DNA of 64,000 nt, taken from positions 1 through 64,000 of the forward strand of contig NZ_FWWU01000009.1 in assembly GCF_900176165.1 (NCBI RefSeq), in the 5' to 3' direction. The notes beneath the pieces were generated by a model. It saw only the letters and a program-made list of their open reading frames with translations. It ran no database searches and had not been told where the DNA came from. Positions 42,479-50,792 of this stretch are shown in pieces (positions within the stretch are counted from its first letter, which is position 1; each line of letters starts with the position of its first letter). Source of the stretch: Deinococcus hopiensis KR-140. Its GTDB lineage: Bacteria > Deinococcota > Deinococci > Deinococcales > Deinococcaceae. A program made the position numbers and the translations under genes.

Positions 42479-43581
42479 CGGTGGGAGGAATGCAGGCGCT
42501 GACCGCTGATCTTCCCGCTGGTCGCCTGACACTCCGGGCCCAGGGTTGGCCGCTGGAGGAACTGCTGGACATCGGCCTGCGGGAAAATCCGCGCCGTCCC
42601 TTTCTGCTCGTGTCCCGGGTACTGGGCAAGCACCTCCCCACTGACCCACGCGTCATGCGGACGACCCATCAAGAGCTGGCCCGGCAGGTGATCCCAGCGC
42701 TCGGCGGTCCCTGGGCCCTGGTGGGGATGGCCGAAACGGCAACGGCGCTCGCCGAGGGCGTGGGTGAGGAGCTCTCGGCGCTGACCTCCTGGCCCGGCCT
42801 GATCGGCATGACCACACGCTATGGGTTGGAAGGGCGCGAGGCGCTGAGCCTGGAAGAAACGCACTCGCACGCCTCGCAACTGCGGCTGTACCGCCCCGGC
42901 CCAGAATTGGCGCCCAAGCTGGCACGCGTGACGGACCTGGTGTTTGTGGACGACGAGGTGACGACGGGGCGGACCCTCGCTCGGCTGGCTGCCTCGCTGC
43001 GGGCTTGGCTACCCCAGCTGGCGCGGGTCCATCTCGTAACGCTGGGCGACTTCTCGGGAGGGCAGGCGGCTCCTCTGCTGGCTGAAGGCGCGCAGGTGTC
43101 CGTTCAGGTTCACGCCCTTGCGACCGGAGAGCTGACTTTCACACCCCACGGGGACTGGACCGCCACCCTGCCCGACGTGGAGGCCCGCTTTGCTCCGGCC
43201 CCCCTCTCAAACCATGCCCGGGGCTGGCGGCGGGCGTCGGTCACTCCCTCGCCTGCGCCGCCCTTCTCTTCCCGGCCCGGTGAGCGCCTGCTCGTGCTGG
43301 GAACGGGCGAGGCCATGTACCGGCCCTACCGCGTGGCCCTCGCGCTGGCCGAGAAGGGAGCGGAGGTGCGGTTCATGGCGACCACGCGTTCACCCGCTCT
43401 GCCTTTTGGTTGCCTGGGTGAGCGGCTGGAGTTCCCCGACAACTACAGCGAGGGCACGCCCAACTACCTTTACGCTCCCCATCCCGAGCGCTACAGCCGA
43501 CTTCTCCTCCTGCACGAGACGCCCGCGCCTCCCGTCCTGCCCGGCGAATGGCCCAACCTCACGGCCGCGAGACTGCCGTGA
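42475..43581 (+). CDS. Phosphoribosyltransferase-TRSP protein
   Basis: A 368-aa two-domain protein. The N-terminal PRTase (about 20-205) has the PRPP loop LVFVDDEVTTGRTLARLA near 158. The C-terminal TRSP domain (about 270-365) has LLVLGTGEAMYRPYRVALAL and the name-giving MATTRSPALPFG. It likely transfers phosphoribose to a base-like acceptor, the core step of the proposed nucleoside-like product. GTG starts overlap both neighbours by 4 nt (GTGA). Confidence 0.92.
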   Translation: MTVGGMQALTADLPAGRLTLRAQGWPLEELLDIGLRENPRRPFLLVSRVLGKHLPTDPRVMRTTHQELARQVIPALGGPWALVGMAETATALAEGVGEELSALTSWPGLIGMTTRYGLEGREALSLEETHSHASQLRLYRPGPELAPKLARVTDLVFVDDEVTTGRTLARLAASLRAWLPQLARVHLVTLGDFSGGQAAPLLAEGAQVSVQVHALATGELTFTPHGDWTATLPDVEARFAPAPLSNHARGWRRASVTPSPAPPFSSRPGERLLVLGTGEAMYRPYRVALALAEKGAEVRFMATTRSPALPFGCLGERLEFPDNYSEGTPNYLYAPHPERYSRLLLLHETPAPPVLPGEWPNLTAARLP

Positions 43582-44303
43582 CCCTAGGAACCCTGCTGCT
43601 GCTGGACCTCGACGACACGGTGATGCTCAGTCGCCGCAAACTGAATCCGGCGGAGCATACGGTGTCGGCAGTGGACGCGGCTGGGGAGGCGCTGTGCCAC
43701 TCCACGGCGCAACATCTGGCGCTGCTGGAGCGCTTTCGCGACGCCCTCGTGGTGCCCGTGACTGGGCGTTCGGAAGCGGCGATGGGGCGGGTGCGCCTGC
43801 CCTTCTCCTCCTACCGCGTCCTCGACCACGGCGCAACAGTGCTGTATCCGGACGGATCCCGGGATAAGGTCTGGGACGCGCGGGTGGGAGCGGGGGAGGA
43901 CCTAACGGAACTGACTGCCGAGCTTGAGGCCAGATTCTCGCCCATGGCGGGCTACCGCGTGTTGCCCCTCGAAACCCGTGCCGGACCGTATGGCCTTTGC
44001 ATCAAGCACGCTGAGCGCGGGCCCGAAGCGACGGCGCAGGCAGCAGTGGCCCTGCGCGAACGCGCTTCCACTCTGGGCTGGAGTTTTCTCAACGCTCCCG
44101 GTGCGCCCAGCCTCGTGCGGCCCGGCGTGGGCAAGCGTGAGGCGTGCGTGTACCTGCTGGAACATCTGTGTCCGGACCGGACCAGGTGGGTGGTGTTCGG
44201 CGCGGGGGACGCCCTCTCGGACGTGCCCTTTCTGTCTCTGTGCGACTTTGTGGTTATGCCGGGACAGAGCGCCCTCATGCAGGCCCTTGGGGGGGTGGAG
44301 TGA
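43578..44303 (+). CDS. HAD-superfamily phosphatase
   Basis: A 241-aa HAD hydrolase with motif I LLLDLDDTVM (nucleophile Asp), motif II VPVTGRSEA, a C2-type cap and motif III/IV VVFGAGDALSDVPFLSLCDF. It would dephosphorylate the phosphoribosyl intermediate made by the upstream PRTase. GTG 43578 is chosen because its GTGA overlaps the previous stop; an upstream ATG at 43548 would lengthen the overlap. Confidence 0.9.
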   Translation: MTLGTLLLLDLDDTVMLSRRKLNPAEHTVSAVDAAGEALCHSTAQHLALLERFRDALVVPVTGRSEAAMGRVRLPFSSYRVLDHGATVLYPDGSRDKVWDARVGAGEDLTELTAELEARFSPMAGYRVLPLETRAGPYGLCIKHAERGPEATAQAAVALRERASTLGWSFLNAPGAPSLVRPGVGKREACVYLLEHLCPDRTRWVVFGAGDALSDVPFLSLCDFVVMPGQSALMQALGGVE

Positions 44304-45331
44304 ATACGGCCACTCCGCCCCCCGGTCATACGTGGCGCGCCAAGGACGTCACCCTGCATCTTGTCCACGCCTCACCCCGGTTGGTGACACGCGCAGAAAA
44401 GGAAGCGCTGATCGGGGGTGGCGTGAGCTACGGCGAACTGCTTGAACGCGAGGAAGCGCCGAGCGACATCCAGCAGCAGGCCTACGGGGACGCCCTGACC
44501 CGAACCGGGGCGCGGTTGGGGGCACAACTCGCCTCCCTGGCCGCCCACCTCGCGCGGGACGGCGGCCCCGTCACCCTCGTCAGCCTGCCGCGCGCCGGGC
44601 TGCCCGTTGGGGCGGTGCTGGTGCGGGTGCTGCGCGCGTGGAGCGTAGATGCCGAGCACCACAGCGTTTCTATCGTGCGTGGCGTCGGGGTGGACCGCGT
44701 GGCGCTGGACGCAGTGGTGGCGCGGCGGGGTATGCCCGGCCTGGCGTTTGTGGACGGCTGGACTGGAAAGGGCAGCATCCGGGACACGTTGCGGCAGACG
44801 CTGCTAGGCCACCCGGCCGCGCAGGCTCCCCTCGCCGTGGTCAGTGATCCCGCGCACGCCGCAGACCTGGCCGCCACCTTTGACGACGCGCTGCTGCCCC
44901 ACGCGGCCCTCAACTCCACCGTGAGCGGCCTGCTCTCTCGGACCTTTCTGGTGGATGGAGGCAGACACGGGGCCGTGACGTGGGGCCACCTCGCCGCACA
45001 GGACGTGACGAACGCCTACCTGGACACGCTCACCCGCCTGACCCTGGCCGCCATGCCCACGCCGCTTCCCACGCACCCCACCGGACCGGACCCGGCCGCC
45101 CTGGCGCTGGAACTCGCCCGCGTGCCCGGCCAGCCTTTCGATGCCAACAAGGTCAAGCCCTCGGTGGGCGAGGCCACCCGCGTCTTTCTGCGCCGTCACC
45201 CGGCCCGGCTGCTGGTGCGGCGTGGGGAGGACCCGGAAGTGGCGCATCTGCTCGCGCTGGCGGCAGTGGGGGACGTGCCTGTGGAGGTGGTGCCCACCTT
45301 GCCTTACCGGGCGGTGGCGGTGGCGCGGTAG
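44300..45331 (+). CDS. StiP-like PRTase/PELOTA protein
   Basis: A 343-aa protein of the family annotated either as PRTase_1 or as tellurite-stress cysteine protease StiP. The N-terminal domain has SYGELLEREEAPSDIQQQAY, SLPRAGLPVGAVLVRVL and GLAFVDGWTGKGSIRDTLRQ (a PRTase-like loop). The C-terminal PELOTA-type RNA-binding domain is about 265-343: FDANKVKPSVGEATRVFLRR, then LLVRRGEDPEVAHLL. GTG 44300 overlaps the HAD stop by GTGA. Whether it is a transferase or protease is unresolved. Confidence 0.88.
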   Translation: MNTATPPPGHTWRAKDVTLHLVHASPRLVTRAEKEALIGGGVSYGELLEREEAPSDIQQQAYGDALTRTGARLGAQLASLAAHLARDGGPVTLVSLPRAGLPVGAVLVRVLRAWSVDAEHHSVSIVRGVGVDRVALDAVVARRGMPGLAFVDGWTGKGSIRDTLRQTLLGHPAAQAPLAVVSDPAHAADLAATFDDALLPHAALNSTVSGLLSRTFLVDGGRHGAVTWGHLAAQDVTNAYLDTLTRLTLAAMPTPLPTHPTGPDPAALALELARVPGQPFDANKVKPSVGEATRVFLRRHPARLLVRRGEDPEVAHLLALAAVGDVPVEVVPTLPYRAVAVAR

Positions 45332-45470
45332 GGCTTCCCATCCGCCGGGAACGCCAGCCTGCCGGAACACGTAAGGGGGAAGAAGCAAGCCTGCGAGAAG
45401 CCCTGACTTTCATCCCTCATGATGGACGGGGACGCCTTCGGGCTGCGTCCCACCTCTCCAGGAGTGACCC

Positions 45471-46337
45471 ATGGAAAAACGACGCGAGAACATCAAGCAG
45501 CTCGACACCGCCACCGGACGGGGCGTGACCTTCACCACCTTCGAGAGCCGGGTGCAACCCCACGACCTGTACGAGGCGGACATGTACTACGCTGCCGACA
45601 GGCTGGGCATGCGGCCCCAGACCTTGCGGATTGACCTGCAAAATGGTGGAGCGCTGCTGCAGCCGGGGGCCTTTCAGTACAGCCGCGGCAACGTACGGAT
45701 GCAGAGCATCAGCGGCTTCCAGGGCGCGTCTGGCGGTCACGGAGGCATGGGCAGCGGCGGAGGGCTGGGCGGGCTCCTCGGCGGCGTGGCGCGCATGGCG
45801 ATGAGCCGCATGTCGGGTGAGAGCAGCGCCCGCAACCTGTTTCAGGGCAACGGGTACGTCTGGACCGAGCCGACGTACAAGCACCTGATCATTGGGGAAA
45901 AGGACACACCCCACGACAGCTATCTGCTCGACGATGGGGCCTTCTACGCCTGCGAGTCGGGCCTGGACGTGTCGCCGCGCATGATGCTGGACGCCCGCGC
46001 CTTCGGCGGCAACGGCCTGGTGCAGCCCGAGCTCAAGGGAACGGGGTACTTTGTGCTGGAAAGCCCCGTGCCCTTCGAGGAAATCGAGATCCACTCCCTG
46101 CAAAACGACGAGATGCGGGTAGACGGCGACCTGATCCTGCTGTTTTCCAGCGGCCTGCACTTCAACATCGAGCGCTTCGACCGCGGCTGGATGTCCACCG
46201 CCCGTTCGGGTGAGGGCATGATCTACACCCTGACGGGCAGCGGCGTGGTGTGGCTCACCCCTACCGCCCAGGCCGCCCGAAAGCAGGTCAACGCGGTGCC
46301 CGGCGCAACCCCCGATTCACTCCAGGGCCAGCATTGA
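45471..46337 (+). CDS. AIM24/TIGR00266-family protein
   Basis: A 288-aa beta-rich protein of the AIM24 family. Features include LQNGGALLQPGAFQYSRGNV, a Gly/Ser/Met-rich central insert GGHGGMGSGGGLGGLLGG, and LIFSS-like barrel strands (LILLFSSGLHFNIERFDRG, MIYTLTGSGVVWLTP). Its role in Ter systems is unknown; relatives are peripheral scaffolds. ATG 45471 has CCAGGAG upstream. The stop overlaps the TTG start of the next gene. Confidence 0.88.
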   Translation: MEKRRENIKQLDTATGRGVTFTTFESRVQPHDLYEADMYYAADRLGMRPQTLRIDLQNGGALLQPGAFQYSRGNVRMQSISGFQGASGGHGGMGSGGGLGGLLGGVARMAMSRMSGESSARNLFQGNGYVWTEPTYKHLIIGEKDTPHDSYLLDDGAFYACESGLDVSPRMMLDARAFGGNGLVQPELKGTGYFVLESPVPFEEIEIHSLQNDEMRVDGDLILLFSSGLHFNIERFDRGWMSTARSGEGMIYTLTGSGVVWLTPTAQAARKQVNAVPGATPDSLQGQH

Positions 46338-47275
46338 GCTTGCCCTCCTCCTTCGACCCGCTGCGCCTGGGGGCCAGCCTCTACGTGCCCGCCACCCATC
46401 CCGACCTGCGCGAAATTGGTACAGGGAAGCGGTATCCAGCCCTGCGCAGCGTGATTGCCTGCACCGAGGACGCCATTCACCCGCGGGACCTTCCCCTCGC
46501 GCTGGAACGTTTGGCTGAAGTGCTCCCCAGTTGGAACCTGCTGGGGGGGCCGCTGCGCTTTTTGCGGGTGCGCAACCCGGCCATCCTGGAGGCGGTGCTG
46601 GGCCTGGAGCAGCTGGCTGGCCTCACCGGCTTCGTCATCCCCAAAGCCACCGCTGCCAACGCCCGCGATTATCTGGGCCTCCTCGGCGCCGCCTCGCCCC
46701 ACGTCGCCATGCTGACCGTCGAGACGCGAGAGGTCTTTGGGTCTGCTGATCTGGAACGTCTGCGCGATCTGGTGCTGGAGGGCGGATACAACGTGCCGGT
46801 GATTCGCTTTGGTGGAAACGATCTGCTCAGCGCCCTGGGTTTGCGCCGCACCCCCGGCCTCACCGCCTACGACACGCCGCTGGGGACCTGGATCGACCGG
46901 GTGGTGGGCGCGTTCGTGCCCTGGGGCTTTACCGTTACCGCGCCCGTCTACGAGTGGATGGACGATCCCACCACCCTTGCCCTTGAGGCCGGAATGGATG
47001 TATCGCGCGGCCTGATGGGCAAAACAGCCATCCACCCCGCCCAGATTGGGGTGATCGAGGCCGCCTACTGCGTCGAACCCGGTGCCCTGGAGCAGGCCCG
47101 CGCCATCCTCGCCGAGGACGCCCCCGCCGTCTTCAAACTGGACGGCGGAATGTGCGAACCCGCCACCCATATGCGGTGGGCCCTGAATACGGTGCGCCGC
47201 GCCGAGGTATACGGCGTGCGGAAGGCAGGATCCCTCCATATGGCCGAAAACAGATGGCAACTGGCGGAAGGCTAA
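46334..47275 (+). CDS. CitE-like HpcH/HpaI aldolase-family lyase
   Basis: A 313-aa TIM-barrel C-C lyase of the citrate-lyase beta/HpcH group. It contains LGASLYVPATHPDLREIG, the Arg of FLRVRNPAI, a Mg-ligand Glu in MLTVETREVF and the late KTAIHPAQIGVIEAAY typical of CitE. In Ter metabolite operons such a lyase is proposed to supply or modify the small-molecule scaffold. The start is TTG 46334 (TTGA overlap); TTG 46340 is an alternative. Confidence 0.9.
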   Translation: MSLPSSFDPLRLGASLYVPATHPDLREIGTGKRYPALRSVIACTEDAIHPRDLPLALERLAEVLPSWNLLGGPLRFLRVRNPAILEAVLGLEQLAGLTGFVIPKATAANARDYLGLLGAASPHVAMLTVETREVFGSADLERLRDLVLEGGYNVPVIRFGGNDLLSALGLRRTPGLTAYDTPLGTWIDRVVGAFVPWGFTVTAPVYEWMDDPTTLALEAGMDVSRGLMGKTAIHPAQIGVIEAAYCVEPGALEQARAILAEDAPAVFKLDGGMCEPATHMRWALNTVRRAEVYGVRKAGSLHMAENRWQLAEG

Positions 47276-47359
47276 TGGCCAGAGGCCAAGAACCAAGGGC
47301 TCAGGGCTGCCCACTCCCCCTGCCTGCTCAAAGCTGACCGCCGGCAAAAGTGCAGGCGC

Positions 47360-47365
47360 TACAGT
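47360..47365 (+). promoter_or_regulatory. Leaderless -10 box of apgM
   Basis: TACAGT lies 6 nt before ATG 47372. Confidence 0.6.
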
Positions 47366-47371
47366 ACCTGC

Positions 47372-48613
47372 ATGGACCTGATCGACACCATTCGGCCCCT
47401 CGCCAAGAAGACCCCAAGCAAGATCCTGATGGTGGTCCTCGACGGCGTGGGCGGTCTGCCCCTCACCGTAAACGGCGAGACCGAACTGGCGGCGGCCAAG
47501 ACGCCCAACCTCGACGCCCTCGCTGCCGAGTCGCAACTGGGCCTTGCAGAACTCGTCGGCGCGGGCATCACGCCGGGCAGCGGCCCCGGTCACCTCAGCC
47601 TCTTCGGCTACGATCCGCTGAAGTACGTCGTGGGGCGCGGGGCGCTCTCGGCGGTGGGCATCGGCGTCAAGCTCAACGCGGGCGACGTGGCTGTGCGCGG
47701 CAACTTTGCCACTCTGGGCGCTGACCGCATCGTGGTTGACCGCCGCGCTGGGCGACCCAGCGACGAGAAGAACGTGGAGGTCGTGGCAAAGCTGCGCGCC
47801 GCCATTCCCGAAATCGACGGCACGCCCGTCGAAATCTACACCGAATCCGAGCACCGCTTCGTCGTGGTCTTTCGGGCGGGTGAACTGAACGAGGCCGGGC
47901 AGGGACTGGGCGCGAACATCAGCGACGTGGACCCCCAGGCCACCGGCGTGCAGCCCATGCGGGCCGTGGCCCACGATGCCGTCAGCGAGCGCACCGCCTT
48001 CTTGGTCAACACCTTTGTGGACCGTGCCGAGGTCGCCCTGCAGGGCGAGCCCGAGGTCAGCGGCGTGCTGTTTCGCGGCTACAGCGACGTGCCGCACTTC
48101 CCCTCCTTCGACGACATCTATCAGCTTCGCGCGGCGTGCATCGCCTCCTACCCTATGTACAAGGGGCTCGCCAGCCTGGTGGGTATGGACGTGCTGAACG
48201 TGGAGGGCGAGGAAGACGCGCTCAACGGCAAGGTGGCGGCGCTGGAGCAGGGCTGGGCCGAGTACGACTTTTTCTACTGGCACGTGAAAAAGACCGACTC
48301 GACGGGCGAGGACGGGAACTTTGAGGCCAAGGTCAAGAAGGTGGAACTCTTCGACGCCCTGCTGCCCCGGTTGCTGGCCCTGAAGCCGGACGTGCTGTGC
48401 ATCGTGGGCGACCACTCCACACCCAGCAAGCTCGCCAGCCACTCCTGGCACCCGGTGCCCCTCCTCATCCGCAGCGATTATGGCCGCAAGGACCTGGCGA
48501 GCCGCTACACCGAGGAGGAAGCCCAGCGGGGCAGCCTGGGCCTGCGCCGGGGCACTGAGATCATGCCGCTGCTGATGGCGAACGCGCTGAAACTGAACAA
48601 GTACGGGGCGTAA
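47372..48613 (+). CDS. apgM: Cofactor-independent phosphoglycerate mutase, archaeal type
   Basis: A 413-aa alkaline-phosphatase-superfamily enzyme interconverting 3- and 2-phosphoglycerate. Metal site LMVVLDGVGGLP near residue 19, nucleophile region GAGITPGSGPGHLSLFGYDP with the catalytic Ser, and the C-terminal metal sites FYWHVKKTDSTGEDGN and IVGDHSTPSKLASHSWHPVP. It supplies the step just before enolase. Confidence 0.95.
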   Translation: MDLIDTIRPLAKKTPSKILMVVLDGVGGLPLTVNGETELAAAKTPNLDALAAESQLGLAELVGAGITPGSGPGHLSLFGYDPLKYVVGRGALSAVGIGVKLNAGDVAVRGNFATLGADRIVVDRRAGRPSDEKNVEVVAKLRAAIPEIDGTPVEIYTESEHRFVVVFRAGELNEAGQGLGANISDVDPQATGVQPMRAVAHDAVSERTAFLVNTFVDRAEVALQGEPEVSGVLFRGYSDVPHFPSFDDIYQLRAACIASYPMYKGLASLVGMDVLNVEGEEDALNGKVAALEQGWAEYDFFYWHVKKTDSTGEDGNFEAKVKKVELFDALLPRLLALKPDVLCIVGDHSTPSKLASHSWHPVPLLIRSDYGRKDLASRYTEEEAQRGSLGLRRGTEIMPLLMANALKLNKYGA

Positions 48614-48672
48614 GGCGGCAGGGGGCGAAGGGCAGGGGCAGAGCGCCAGTAAAGCCCTCTGCCCTCTGCGCG

Positions 48673-48678
48673 TAAACT
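48673..48678 (+). promoter_or_regulatory. Leaderless -10 box of GNAT gene
   Basis: TAAACT lies 5 nt before ATG 48684. Confidence 0.55.
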
Positions 48679-48683
48679 CCCGT

Positions 48684-49214
48684 ATGCCCCTCGCCCCCAC
48701 CCTCCACACCGAACGCCTCATCCTGCGTGGTCATCAGGAGGGCGATCTGGACGACTGTGTTGCCCTTTGGAGTGATCCGGACGTGACCCAGTACACGACG
48801 GGCGCGCCACTGCCCCGGCAGGATGTATGGCTGCGGCTGCTCCGCCACCCCGGTCACTGGGCGGTGCTGGGCTTCGGCTACTGGCTGGCCTTCGAGCGGT
48901 TGACGGGGCGCTTTGTGGGTGAGGTGGGAGTGGCCCGTTTCAAACGCGACCTGCTGGCCGATCTGCCGGAACTCGACCCCCTGCCCGAGGCAGGCTGGGT
49001 CTTCATGCCCTGGTCCCACGGGCAGGGCTTCGCCACCGAAGCGGTGCGGGCCGTGCTGGCGTGGCGGGACACCTCGGTCACGCCGCCCGGCACCTTCTGC
49101 ATCATTCAGCCGGAAAACGCGGCGTCCCTCCGCCTGGCCGCGAAAGTCGGCTTCCAACCCTATCAGACGGCGGGCCATTCGGGGCGGGACTGGCTGGTGC
49201 TCATGCGGCCTTGA
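48684..49214 (+). CDS. GNAT-family N-acetyltransferase (RimJ/RimL type)
   Basis: A 176-aa acetyltransferase. The start HTERLILRGHQEGDLDDCVA is the RimJ/RimL-like opening, FVGEVGVARFKRDLLADLPE leads into the acetyl-CoA loop WSHGQGFATEAVRAVLAW, and NAASLRLAAKVGFQPYQTAG is the closing motif. Substrate unknown: ribosomal protein, antibiotic or amine. A short 8-bp hairpin (48636-48664) separates it from apgM. Confidence 0.92.
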   Translation: MPLAPTLHTERLILRGHQEGDLDDCVALWSDPDVTQYTTGAPLPRQDVWLRLLRHPGHWAVLGFGYWLAFERLTGRFVGEVGVARFKRDLLADLPELDPLPEAGWVFMPWSHGQGFATEAVRAVLAWRDTSVTPPGTFCIIQPENAASLRLAAKVGFQPYQTAGHSGRDWLVLMRP

Positions 49215-49246
49215 GCGGGTGCTGGAAGGAACCCTGTGCACCCCAC

Positions 49247-50668
49247 CTACGCCAGCCGCTCGCCCGGTCCCCGCTCCCGGAACGTCTCCCACGCCGCCCT
49301 TAGCCGGGCCACCGCTTCGGGCAGTTGCTCTGGCGGCAGGGTAAAGGGCAGGCGCAGGGACGTGTCCGGCAGTTCGCCGGTGCCCATCGAAGCTCCGGGA
49401 AAGAGCCGCACGCCGAAGCGGTATGCGAAGTGGGTAAAGGCGGTGGCGTTGCGGGTGGGAAGCTGGACCCATAGGAACTGTCCGCCAGGTGGTGGTGTGA
49501 ACGTCCACTCGGGCAAATGCTTGCGTAGGAGGTCCACCAGTGTGTCGCGGGCGGTGATGACGGTTTCGCGGCGCTCCTCACGCAGGGTGTCCAGATCGCG
49601 CAGCAGGTTCAGGGCGATCACCTGGCTGGGGAGCGCCGAGCCGAAGTCCGCAAGTGTCTTGGCTTGCACCAGTGCGGGCAGCAGGGATGTCGGGGCGCGC
49701 AGCCACCCCAGACGCAGTCCGGCCCAGAACAACTTGCTCAGCGAGCCGACATTGATGACCGTGCCCTGCGGTGCAAAGGTGGACAGGCGGGGCGCAGTCG
49801 TGCCCCCGAAGCCGAGGTCAATGAGGGTGTCGTCCTCGATGGTGGGCAGGCCTGCGTCCGTAACGAGTGCGGCGAGACGTTCGCGCATCCGGGGGGGAAT
49901 GACGGTCCCCGTCGGGTTCTGGAAGGTGGGCGTGAGGAAAACGAGGCGGGGACCAAGCGGCAAGGCGGCGTGCAGACTGTCGGGCGAGACGCCTTCCGGC
50001 CCCAGCCGCAGGCCGCGCAGCTCGGCTCCTGCGGCCCGAAAGGCGTCAATGGCCCCGAAATAGGTGGGGGTTTCCAGCAGCGCGAGGTCCCCCCGACCCA
50101 GAAAGGTCTGCGCGATCAGGGTGATGGCCTGCTGGGCACCGCTCGTCACGATGACCTGCTCGGGGGTGGTGGGCAGCCCCTCACGGGTGTAGAGCCCGGC
50201 GAGAAACACCCGCAATTCCGGCAGGCCCAGCGGGTAATACGCGGAGTCGGCAAACGCCCCCGCACTCGCCTGCTCCAGGCGGACACGGTGGGCCGGGGTC
50301 AAGGTGGGCACGGCGATGGTGAGGTCCAGCAGATCGGCCTGCCCCTCGCCTGAAAGGGTGCTGGCAGGCACCGGGCTCCGCAGCGCGAGCAGCGCGGCCT
50401 GACGGGGCGCAGTGGGTGAGACGTGGGTGCCGCTGCCCTGTCGCCGCGTAACCCAGCCCTCACCTGCCAAAGTGTCGTAGGCCGTGACCACCGTGCTGCG
50501 GCTGAGGTGCAGCAGTTCGGCCAGTCGCCGCTCGGCGGGCAGGGCGTCGCCTGCCCGCAACTGGCCGTCCCGAATGCAGTCGCGGAGCGCCCCCGCAAGC
50601 TGGGCATAGCGCGGCCCGGGCTCTTTGCCCCAGCCCATCAGGAGTGCCGACCAGCGCACGCGGTCCAT
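49247..50668 (-). CDS. MocR-type (GntR/aminotransferase) transcriptional regulator
   Basis: A 473-aa regulator with an N-terminal GntR winged helix (about 1-75: LRAGDALPAERRLAELLHLS, then RSTVVTAYDTLAGEGWVTRR) and a fold-type I PLP-binding domain (about 110-470) with VTSGAQQAITLIAQTFLGRG, PTFQNPTGTVIP and the PLP-Lys segment VGSLSKLFWAGLRLGWLRAP. MocR proteins sense PLP or amino compounds. Leaderless: TAATCT lies 7 nt before ATG 50668. It is divergent from the BenE-like transporter, its likely target. Confidence 0.93.
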   Translation of the reverse strand: MDRVRWSALLMGWGKEPGPRYAQLAGALRDCIRDGQLRAGDALPAERRLAELLHLSRSTVVTAYDTLAGEGWVTRRQGSGTHVSPTAPRQAALLALRSPVPASTLSGEGQADLLDLTIAVPTLTPAHRVRLEQASAGAFADSAYYPLGLPELRVFLAGLYTREGLPTTPEQVIVTSGAQQAITLIAQTFLGRGDLALLETPTYFGAIDAFRAAGAELRGLRLGPEGVSPDSLHAALPLGPRLVFLTPTFQNPTGTVIPPRMRERLAALVTDAGLPTIEDDTLIDLGFGGTTAPRLSTFAPQGTVINVGSLSKLFWAGLRLGWLRAPTSLLPALVQAKTLADFGSALPSQVIALNLLRDLDTLREERRETVITARDTLVDLLRKHLPEWTFTPPPGGQFLWVQLPTRNATAFTHFAYRFGVRLFPGASMGTGELPDTSLRLPFTLPPEQLPEAVARLRAAWETFRERGPGERLA

Positions 50669-50715
50669 GTGGCACAGATTAGCAAGCCAATGCGGGAACA
50701 GGTGGACAAGACAAG

Positions 50716-50751
50716 CAGTCCAATTCCCTCCCAATTGCCTCTTTTGGACTG
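50716..50751. promoter_or_regulatory. Candidate MocR operator
   Basis: CAGTCCAA (50716-50723) and TTGGACTG (50744-50751) form an inverted repeat between the divergent MocR and transporter genes, with a further related CCAGACTG nearby. Spaced repeats of this kind are typical of MocR operators. Confidence 0.5.
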
Positions 50752-50792
50752 ACGCAGCTTAATCCAGACTGCGCACAGCCTTGGAGGTGCCC

